In this document: piece after piece, positions 1 to 5,648 of the stretch | Position numbering within the stretch: the first letter of the stretch is position 1 | How the letters are laid out: each line of letters opens with the position of its first letter | Origin: Methylophilaceae bacterium | GTDB taxonomy: Bacteria; Pseudomonadota; Gammaproteobacteria; Burkholderiales; Methylophilaceae | DNA length: 6,519 nt | NCBI GenBank assembly: GCA_006844635.1 | Contig: SPJO01000132.1 | Coordinates: 1 to 6,519, forward strand | Direction: 5' to 3' | Notes under the pieces: generated by a model | The model's database searches: none | Seen by the model: only the letters and a program-made list of their open reading frames with translations | Told to the model about the DNA's origin: nothing | Position numbers and translations under genes: made by a program

Positions 1-430
1 CCCGCGCATGAAAGCCAGAAACAGTACGATCGATACGTTCGCCAAATTGATTAAAGCCCGCATAATGAAGATGTTGGTACCTTGGCACAAGGCCACGCAT
101 GCCTGGTACAGACAAACATCCTTCCCAGCCCTCTTCAACCTCATTACCGATAAAATTTAGTTCCGGATTAATCAGTACCGTGTATGGGACGATATCAGCA
201 TCTGGATAACGTGGATTTCGATGCTCGTCATCTGGTTGTTGCCCAAATATCACCACACGCTGACTTACACCGATTTGGGGCGCGGCTAAACCAGCGCCAT
301 GCATATGGGCCATGGTGTCTTTCATATCGGTAATTAATGCATGCAGCTCGGGTGTATCAAAGGCCTCTACCCGTACGGCTTGTTGTAATAAAAGCGGATC
401 ACCCATCCGCAAAACCGTTTGAACTGCCAT
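1..430 (-). CDS. def: Peptide deformylase, Def2-like, C-terminus cut by window edge
   Basis: Metal-dependent cytoplasmic enzyme that removes the formyl group from the N-terminal methionine of new proteins. The frame opens at an ATG at 430-428 and stays open to the left edge, giving 143 residues. Motif 1 (GAGLAAPQIG, residues 45-54, with Gln52) and motif 2 (EGCLSVP, residues 103-109, with metal-ligand Cys105) are both present. Motif 3 (HExDH) is not visible; the last residues (GFHAR) are the usual lead-in to it, so it should start just outside the window. The protein begins with an RMGDP-type N-terminus and carries an extra segment at about residues 65-83. Both fit the second deformylase subfamily of beta-/gammaproteobacteria rather than the fmt-linked Def; that subfamily call is from memory of relatives. 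The gene follows the phosphorylase gene by 2 bp with no clear Shine-Dalgarno, so it is probably translationally coupled to it. Confidence 0.95.
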   Translation of the reverse strand, partial: MAVQTVLRMGDPLLLQQAVRVEAFDTPELHALITDMKDTMAHMHGAGLAAPQIGVSQRVVIFGQQPDDEHRNPRYPDADIVPYTVLINPELNFIGNEVEEGWEGCLSVPGMRGLVPRYQHLHYAGFNQFGERIDRTVSGFHAR

Positions 431-432
431 GG

Positions 433-1173
433 CTAAAAGGTTTTAGCGGCTTCGCTAATCAGCGCCCTGACTTTTACCATGGTTTTGCTGAGGCGTTCCA
501 TCATGACGTCATATTGTATCTTATCTGTGCTTTCACCCCGGCCTGCAGCAGCATTCGCCACTGGGCAAATCGCAGTGTAATGAATACCGAGTTCTCTTGC
601 TAGCGCCGCCTCAGGCATGCCCGTCATGCCGATTATCGTGGCACCATCCTTCTCATAACGGTCAATTTCCGCAGCGGTTTCTAACCTTGGTCCTTGTACG
701 CAAGCATACACACCGCCGTCATGGATATCTTGATTGATATTCCCTGCTGCTTGTAGGCACAAATCGCGTAATGTCTGGGTATAGGGCTGTGTAAAGTCGA
801 TATGCATCACAGGACGCTCGACACCATCATAATACGAGTTATCTCGGCCATGCGTGTAATCAATAATTTGATGTGGCAATACAATATCACCTGCTTCAAG
901 TTGAGAGGCAATTCCCCCTACTGTTGCTACTGCTAATAGATTTTTCACGCCGACAGAATGTAAGGCCCAAATATTTGCACGGTAATTAATGGCATGCGGC
1001 GGAATGGTATGTCCTCCACCATGCCTGGCTAAAAAGACGACTTCAACGCCAGACAACTTACCAAAGATTAATGGTTGCGATGCGCCACCATAAGGCGTGC
1101 GTACGATTTGACGTCTAATGATTTCTAAATTGTCGAGCTGTGTCAGCCCAGTCCCACCAATAATTCCAAACAT
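433..1173 (-). CDS. mtnP: S-methyl-5'-thioinosine / methylthioadenosine phosphorylase
   Basis: Purine nucleoside phosphorylase family enzyme (246 aa, normal length for the proteobacterial group). It phosphorolyses the methylthio-nucleoside left by polyamine or acyl-homoserine-lactone synthesis to methylthioribose-1-phosphate and a free base. Visible motifs are GGTG near the N-terminus (6-9), the phosphate-site RHG (50-52), PPHAINYRAN (58-67), a QGPRLET block (160-166) and GMTGMPEA (182-189). At the base-binding position the sequence is VANAAAG (205-211), with Asn207 where adenine-specific MTA phosphorylases carry an Asp. Asn there is typical of 6-oxopurine enzymes, so methylthioinosine (hypoxanthine released) is the likelier substrate, as in the Pseudomonas aeruginosa homologue. 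The ATG start is supported by an AGGA ribosome site 6 nt upstream. First gene of a two-gene unit with def; divergent from hpnC. Family is sure, substrate is inferred. Confidence 0.92.
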   Translation of the reverse strand: MFGIIGGTGLTQLDNLEIIRRQIVRTPYGGASQPLIFGKLSGVEVVFLARHGGGHTIPPHAINYRANIWALHSVGVKNLLAVATVGGIASQLEAGDIVLPHQIIDYTHGRDNSYYDGVERPVMHIDFTQPYTQTLRDLCLQAAGNINQDIHDGGVYACVQGPRLETAAEIDRYEKDGATIIGMTGMPEAALARELGIHYTAICPVANAAAGRGESTDKIQYDVMMERLSKTMVKVRALISEAAKTF

Positions 1174-1202
1174 ATTACATCCTAATATTTTTCAGTTATT
1201 AT
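1174..1202 (+). promoter_or_regulatory. Candidate promoter of hpnCDE
   Basis: ATTACA (1174-1179, 4 of 6 to the sigma70 -35 consensus), a 17-bp spacer, then TATTAT (1197-1202, 5 of 6 to -10). The predicted start is near 1209, giving a leader of about 43 nt before the hpnC ATG. The -10 box overlaps the opposing TATAAT by five bases, so RNA polymerase could probably not occupy both promoters at once. No inverted repeat that would suggest an operator is evident. Prediction by eye only. Confidence 0.4.
1180..1183 (-). promoter_or_regulatory. Ribosome binding site of mtnP
   Basis: AGGA on the minus strand, 6 nt before the ATG at 1173-1171. It is the clearest Shine-Dalgarno in the window and fixes the phosphorylase start. 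The genes inside the operons mostly lack one. Confidence 0.7.
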
Positions 1203-1203
1203 A
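1198..1203 (-). promoter_or_regulatory. Candidate -10 box for mtnP-def
   Basis: A perfect TATAAT on the minus strand, 24 bp upstream of the mtnP ATG. No good -35 hexamer is found at 16-18 bp (ACGCTA at 17 bp is poor), and there is no TGn extension. The promoter would therefore be weak or activator-dependent. Assigned by consensus match only. Confidence 0.45.
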
Positions 1204-1251
1204 TCGCCTCCAAGCGCATCTAGCGTACTTATTCTATGGCATACTCCGTTT

Positions 1252-2115
1252 ATGGATAATAGCAATCTAATCGTCGACAACCAAGACAGCAGCGTTGCTG
1301 CACGAACGCATTATGAGAACTTTCCAGTAGGTTCAATCGCATTGCCGAAGCATTTACGACGCCCTGTTGCGCTAATCTACCACTTTGCAAGACAAGCTGA
1401 TGATTTTGCTGATGAAAATGACTTTCTGCCGGAGCAACGCCTAGCCATGCTAAATGGTTTTAAAGCGCAGTTAGACATCATTAAAGCCGGTAAAAAAAGT
1501 GATTCAGTATTTTTTACTGAGCTAAGCAGTATGATTGCTGAGCAACAATTACCCTTGCAGCCCTTTTATGATTTATTGAGTGCGTTTAGTCAAGATGTCA
1601 CCAAAACGAGCTACGCCAACTTTGATGAAGTGTTAGATTACTGCCAACGCTCAGCGAATCCAGTCGGCGTCTTACTCTTACACCTTTATCAAAAAGCCTC
1701 ACCTGAAAATCTGGCTTATTCCAATCATGTTTGTACTGCACTACAACTGATTAACTTCTATCAAGACATTGCCATTGATTTTGATGCCAGCTGTCACGAG
1801 AGACGCATTTACCTTTGCCAAGATGAAATGCAGGCCTTTAATGTCGAGGAAGCACAAATCGCCAATCAACAAGTTGATGCAAACTGGCAGCAGCTGATGT
1901 TATTTAATATTGAACGTGCTGAAAGCATGCTGCAAGCAGGTAAGCCTTTGGGCGGCATTTTACCTGGCCGAATGGGCTTAGAAATGCGGATGATTATTGG
2001 TGGCGGGCAACGCATCATAGACAAGCTTAAAAAGGTTAAAGGTGATATATTTAAGCATCGACCAACGCTTAAGGCTTGGGACTGGCCATTTATCATCTTT
2101 AAAAACCTGTTTTAA
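1252..2115 (+). CDS. hpnC: Hydroxysqualene synthase HpnC
   Basis: Trans-isoprenyl diphosphate synthase (squalene/phytoene synthase fold), 287 aa. In the HpnCDE route it converts presqualene diphosphate to hydroxysqualene. The first Asp-rich motif is DDFADE (50-55) and the second is QDIAID (171-176); both would bind Mg-diphosphate. The HpnC-type block SANPVG (134-139) and ERRIYL (183-188) separate it from HpnD, which has different versions of these segments. Conservation starts near residue 19 (THYENFPVGS), so the first 18 residues are variable and the exact start is less certain. The ATG at 1252 has no clear Shine-Dalgarno; a nearby ATG at 1236 is out of frame. First gene of a tight operon with hpnD (3-bp gap) and hpnE. 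Cytoplasmic or peripheral to the membrane; no transmembrane segment or signal peptide is seen. Confidence 0.94.
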   Translation: MDNSNLIVDNQDSSVAARTHYENFPVGSIALPKHLRRPVALIYHFARQADDFADENDFLPEQRLAMLNGFKAQLDIIKAGKKSDSVFFTELSSMIAEQQLPLQPFYDLLSAFSQDVTKTSYANFDEVLDYCQRSANPVGVLLLHLYQKASPENLAYSNHVCTALQLINFYQDIAIDFDASCHERRIYLCQDEMQAFNVEEAQIANQQVDANWQQLMLFNIERAESMLQAGKPLGGILPGRMGLEMRMIIGGGQRIIDKLKKVKGDIFKHRPTLKAWDWPFIIFKNLF

Positions 2116-2118
2116 CAC

Positions 2119-2958
2119 ATGACGCCTCAACAGTATTGCAAACAAAAAACAAAAGAAAGCGGCTCAAGCTTTACCGTTAGCTTTCTATTCTTAAGTCGAG
2201 AAAAACGCGAAGCCATGACAGCACTCTATGCATTTTGCCGCGAGGTTGATGATGTCGTCGATGAGTGCACTGATTACAGTGTGGCGCAGACAAAGATTAA
2301 TTGGTGGAAAAACGAAATTGACCATTTATATGATCACAAACCGCAACACCCTGTTAGCTTTGCACTAGCGCCAGTCATCAAACAATTTGATCTATCAAAA
2401 GAACATTTTTTAGAAATTATTGACGGTATGGAAATGGACTTGCAATTCAATCGTTATGCTGATTTCAAGCAATTGCAGCTATATTGTTATCGTGTTGCGA
2501 GCGTCGTTGGCTTGCTCAGCGCGCAGATATTTGGTTTTAAGAACCGAGATACATTAAAGTATGCGCATGATTTAGGGATGGCCTTCCAATTAACCAATAT
2601 CACACGTGATGTGGGTGAAGACGCACGTAGAGGCCGGATTTATCTGCCTTTGGATGAATTAAAAAAGGCTAATGTGAGCGAAGACGACATTTTAAATAGT
2701 CGTGAAACCCCAGAAGTTAAAGCACTAATGGAGTTTCAAATTGAGCGTGCAGAAAGCTTTTATGACAAAGCCTTGGCAAAACTACCTTCGGAAGACGCAA
2801 AGCAACAGCGTGCAGGCTTAATGATGGCGGCGATTTACCGCACGCTATTACGTGAAATTCAAAAAGATGGTGCTGAGAAGGTGCTCAATCACAAGATATC
2901 TATCCCACCTTTCAGAAAGCTGGTTCTAGCTTCTAAGGCTTTTTTCAAGTACGGTTAA
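2119..2958 (+). CDS. hpnD: Presqualene diphosphate synthase HpnD
   Basis: Joins two farnesyl diphosphates head to head into presqualene diphosphate, the first step of the three-gene squalene route. At 279 aa it is normal family length. The catalytic Asp-rich motifs are FCREVDDVVDE (39-49, D44 and D48) and NITRDVGEDA (160-169, D164 and D168). Between them lies the YRVASVVG block (124-131), and RGRIYLP follows (171-177). These also match phytoene/dehydrosqualene synthases; the call to HpnD rests on the neighbouring hpnC and hpnE and on the HpnD-like N-terminus (SGSSFTVSFLFL). The start lies 3 bp after the hpnC stop with no Shine-Dalgarno, so translation is probably coupled to hpnC. No odd residues or frameshifts are seen. 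Confidence 0.94.
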   Translation: MTPQQYCKQKTKESGSSFTVSFLFLSREKREAMTALYAFCREVDDVVDECTDYSVAQTKINWWKNEIDHLYDHKPQHPVSFALAPVIKQFDLSKEHFLEIIDGMEMDLQFNRYADFKQLQLYCYRVASVVGLLSAQIFGFKNRDTLKYAHDLGMAFQLTNITRDVGEDARRGRIYLPLDELKKANVSEDDILNSRETPEVKALMEFQIERAESFYDKALAKLPSEDAKQQRAGLMMAAIYRTLLREIQKDGAEKVLNHKISIPPFRKLVLASKAFFKYG

Positions 2959-2962
2959 CCTT

Positions 2963-4297
2963 ATGTCAGACACTACACATGTCGGTATTATCGGAGGTGG
3001 GCTTGCAGGGCTAGCGGCGGCGGCAACGCTAGCCGAAAAAGGCATTCAAACAACCGTCTTTGAAGCAGGCTCTCAACTAGGTGGGCGAGCACGCAATGTC
3101 GCAGTAGAATTCAATAGCCAAGTCGTGCAATTAGACAATGGGCAACATATTTTGCTCGGTGCCTACCATGAAACATTAAAGCTATTGAAGAAAATTGGTG
3201 TTGATGAACAAGATGCGTTGTTGAGGTTGCCGCTAACGCTCAATATAAAGTCGCTCAACCACTTACCATCATTCAAATTTCGAGCGTCCAATTACTTACC
3301 TTTTCCACTGAATCAATTATTTGGCTTTTTATTTTGCAAGGGCTTGTCTCTGCGAGAGCGCACCAACCTCCTCCACTTTATGCTTAACTTAAAGCGCTCA
3401 AACTTCCATATCCCAACAGACAAGCCTTTAAATGATTATTTAGGAGCAGAGCGCCAGTCCAGCAATACGATCAAGCTGCTATGGGAGCCACTTTGTTTGG
3501 CAGCATTAAACACACCTATTACGGTAGCCAGCAGCAAGGTATTCTTAAACGTATTAAGAGATACCTTTGATGGCAAAAAATCTGATAGCCAACTACTGCT
3601 TCCAAAACAAGGCTTATCCGATTTATTTTCTAAACCCATCACACACTACCTCCAAAGCAGAAATGGCACCATACTCACAGGCCATCGTGTCAAAGCGGTT
3701 AAGGCGAGCGAAGGCGGCTTTACCGTCCAAAGTAAAGACCAATTATTTCAGTTTAGCCACGTTATCTTGGCCACTTCTGCACTTAGATTACAAGATGTTG
3801 CTAGTCAGCTACCAAAACTAGCAGGTCCAGTTGAGACAACAAAAAGCTACCAGTATCAACCGATTTACACCATCTATTTGCAATATTCGACTGATACAAA
3901 ACTCCCGCATGCGATGATTGGCTTAGCTGGCACACTGAGTCAATGGGTATTTGACCGTGGCATCTTATGTGGACAGCACGGACTAATGGCTGTCATCATT
4001 AGCGCTGAAGGTGCGCACCAAAACTGCAGCCAAGATGAGCTTGCCCTAACCGTCGCGAGTGAGTTGCATCAAGCTTTTCCGGTACTTAAAAAACCATTAT
4101 GGCATCAAGTCATTGCAGAAAAACGAGCCACTTTTTCTTGTCAGGTAGATTTAGCTAGACCTAGCCATGAGACACATCAGAAAAATCTATATATTGCTGG
4201 GGATTATACTTACGCGGATTATCCTGCAACGATTGAAGGAGCAGTACGCAGTGGCGTCAATGCTGCGAATATGATTAACCGTTCCTCAGATGATTAA
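2963..4297 (+). CDS. hpnE: Hydroxysqualene dehydroxylase HpnE
   Basis: FAD-dependent amine-oxidase/desaturase-fold enzyme, 444 aa, which reductively removes the hydroxyl of hydroxysqualene to give squalene. The N-terminus carries the Rossmann dinucleotide motif GGGLAG (11-16), the ribose-binding Glu34 after the second strand, and GGRAR (40-44). The C-terminus carries the second FAD segment, NLYIAGDYT (408-416) followed by PATIEGAVRSG. The same fold is used by phytoene desaturases (CrtI/CrtN) and squalene-linked desaturases; position right after hpnC and hpnD decides for HpnE. The start is 4 bp after the hpnD stop. The last 23 bp overlap the convergent 3' end of radA, and no terminator hairpin is visible between them. 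An 8-bp inverted repeat sits early in the gene (3009-3034). Confidence 0.93.
   Translation: MSDTTHVGIIGGGLAGLAAAATLAEKGIQTTVFEAGSQLGGRARNVAVEFNSQVVQLDNGQHILLGAYHETLKLLKKIGVDEQDALLRLPLTLNIKSLNHLPSFKFRASNYLPFPLNQLFGFLFCKGLSLRERTNLLHFMLNLKRSNFHIPTDKPLNDYLGAERQSSNTIKLLWEPLCLAALNTPITVASSKVFLNVLRDTFDGKKSDSQLLLPKQGLSDLFSKPITHYLQSRNGTILTGHRVKAVKASEGGFTVQSKDQLFQFSHVILATSALRLQDVASQLPKLAGPVETTKSYQYQPIYTIYLQYSTDTKLPHAMIGLAGTLSQWVFDRGILCGQHGLMAVIISAEGAHQNCSQDELALTVASELHQAFPVLKKPLWHQVIAEKRATFSCQVDLARPSHETHQKNLYIAGDYTYADYPATIEGAVRSGVNAANMINRSSDD
3009..3034 (+). repeat. 8-bp inverted repeat early in hpnE
   Basis: GGCTAGCG (3009-3016) and its perfect complement CGCTAGCC (3027-3034) flank a 10-nt loop, 46 bp into hpnE. 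In mRNA it would form a GC-rich hairpin. It is followed by an A-run, not a U-run, so it is not a plus-strand intrinsic terminator. It lies in the Ala-rich helix of the Rossmann fold and may simply follow from codon use there. Confidence 0.55.
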
Positions 4298-5648
4298 GCG
4301 CTTGCTCTAAACGATCTACAGCAACTACTTCTATCCCTTTACTCGGTTTTTTCGGTGCATTGGCTTTCGGTACAATGGCTTTGGTAAACCCTAGCTTCTC
4401 AGCTTCTTTCAAACGTACCAAACCACCTTGAACCGGCCGCACTTCGCCAGCAAGACCAACCTCACCAAACACAATAAGTTTACTATCTAATGGTTTGTTT
4501 TTAAAGGAGGATATGATTGACAGCAACACGGCCAAATCTGTTGCTGGCTCACTAATCTTAACACCACCTACCGCATTAATAAAAACATCTTGATCGAAGC
4601 AAGCGACCCCTGCATGGCGATGCAAAACGGCCAATAACATAGCAATACGATTTTGTTCCAAGCCAACCGACAACCGCTTAGGACTAGGCGAATGACTTTC
4701 ATCGACTAGCGCTTGAATTTCAATTAACAACGGCCGAGTGCCTTCCATGGTCACTGTGATGCAGCTACCTGATACCGCTGTTTCATGGTGAGACAAAAAC
4801 AAAGCAGATGGATTAGCCACTTCGCGCAAGCCCTTTTCAGTCATGGCAAATACACCTAGCTCATTTACTGCGCCAAAGCGGTTCTTAAATGCACGGATTA
4901 GACGGAAGGAAGAACTTTGGTCCCCTTCAAAATACAATACCGTGTCAACGATATGCTCGAGCACTCTCGGACCTGCAAGCGCGCCCTCTTTTGTCACATG
5001 GCCGACCAAAATCACTGTAATGCCAAGCTGCTTAGCGATGCGTGTTAATTGCGCAGAACATTCTCTTACCTGCGCCACTGCACCTGGTGCTGATTGCAAC
5101 TCTTCTGAATAAATCGTCTGAATCGAATCAATCACTGCAATTTTTGGTTTATTGCTTTGCAAGGTGGCTAGGATCTTTTCAAGATTAATCTCAGCCAACA
5201 GTTCGATATCACTAGCATCTAAGCCTAATCGCTTAGCACGCATAGCGACTTGTTGTGGCGACTCCTCACCTGTCACATAGATGGCTTGGCTACTTTTTCC
5301 TAAATGACAAAGCACTTGTAGCAATAAGGTCGACTTACCAATCCCAGGATCGCCTCCAATGAGAATAACACCGCCTTCAACTAAACCACCGCCTAACACA
5401 CGATCAAATTCTGTGATGCTAGTCGGCTGACGTGCAACATCAGCGGCTTCCACAGCACTTAACTTTTGTAATGTGCTGCTTTCAGCTAAACCGTCAAACT
5501 GCTTAGCATAGCGGTTCGTATTACTTGTTGGTTCTGCAACGCTTTCAACCAAGGTATTCCAAGCCATACAGCCTGGGCACTGTCCTTGCCACTTTGGCTC
5601 AGAAATGCCGCACTCAGTACAAATATAAACGCTTTTTGCTTTTGCCAA
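4275..5648 (-). CDS. radA: DNA repair protein RadA (Sms)
   Basis: RecA-like ATPase that drives branch migration of recombination intermediates; cytoplasmic, 457 aa, full length. An N-terminal zinc finger has Cys10, Cys13, Cys24 and Cys27. The ATPase core has Walker A GGDPGIGKST (98-107), a Walker B-like strand ending at Asp174, and the RadA signature KNRFG (255-259). A Lon-protease-like domain fills about residues 285-450, including GEVGLAGEVRPV (395-406); in RadA this domain is structural, not proteolytic. The start is a TTG at 5648-5646. It gives the canonical MAKAKSVYICTECG N-terminus and directly follows the in-frame alr stop, so no earlier start is possible. GGTGG at 5658-5654 may serve as a weak ribosome site. 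Probably co-transcribed with, and translationally coupled to, alr. The 3' end overlaps hpnE by 23 bp. Confidence 0.96.
   Translation of the reverse strand: MAKAKSVYICTECGISEPKWQGQCPGCMAWNTLVESVAEPTSNTNRYAKQFDGLAESSTLQKLSAVEAADVARQPTSITEFDRVLGGGLVEGGVILIGGDPGIGKSTLLLQVLCHLGKSSQAIYVTGEESPQQVAMRAKRLGLDASDIELLAEINLEKILATLQSNKPKIAVIDSIQTIYSEELQSAPGAVAQVRECSAQLTRIAKQLGITVILVGHVTKEGALAGPRVLEHIVDTVLYFEGDQSSSFRLIRAFKNRFGAVNELGVFAMTEKGLREVANPSALFLSHHETAVSGSCITVTMEGTRPLLIEIQALVDESHSPSPKRLSVGLEQNRIAMLLAVLHRHAGVACFDQDVFINAVGGVKISEPATDLAVLLSIISSFKNKPLDSKLIVFGEVGLAGEVRPVQGGLVRLKEAEKLGFTKAIVPKANAPKKPSKGIEVVAVDRLEQALNHLRNG

Noticed and set aside
337..603. Open frame on the plus strand across the def/mtnP junction
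   Set aside because: Fully antisense to two well-conserved genes, and its translation shows no recognisable domain.
433..1173. Idea that the phosphorylase next to hpnC is HpnG, the hopanoid-associated nucleoside phosphorylase
   Set aside because: Both belong to the wider phosphorylase/nucleosidase superfamily, but the sequence has the RHG, QGPRLET and GMTGMPEA signatures of the MTA/MTI phosphorylase group and is divergently transcribed from the hpn genes.
2119..2958. hpnD as a phytoene or dehydrosqualene synthase (CrtB/CrtM)
   Set aside because: The Asp motifs alone allow it, but the hpnC-hpnD-hpnE order and adjacency fit the squalene route much better.
3567..3821. Plus-strand open frame inside hpnE
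   Set aside because: Shadow of hpnE in another frame, with no ribosome site and no domain.
4296..4303. Palindrome AAGCGCTT at the hpnE/radA convergence as a terminator
   Set aside because: Only an 8-bp palindrome with no loop and no T-run; it cannot form an intrinsic terminator hairpin.
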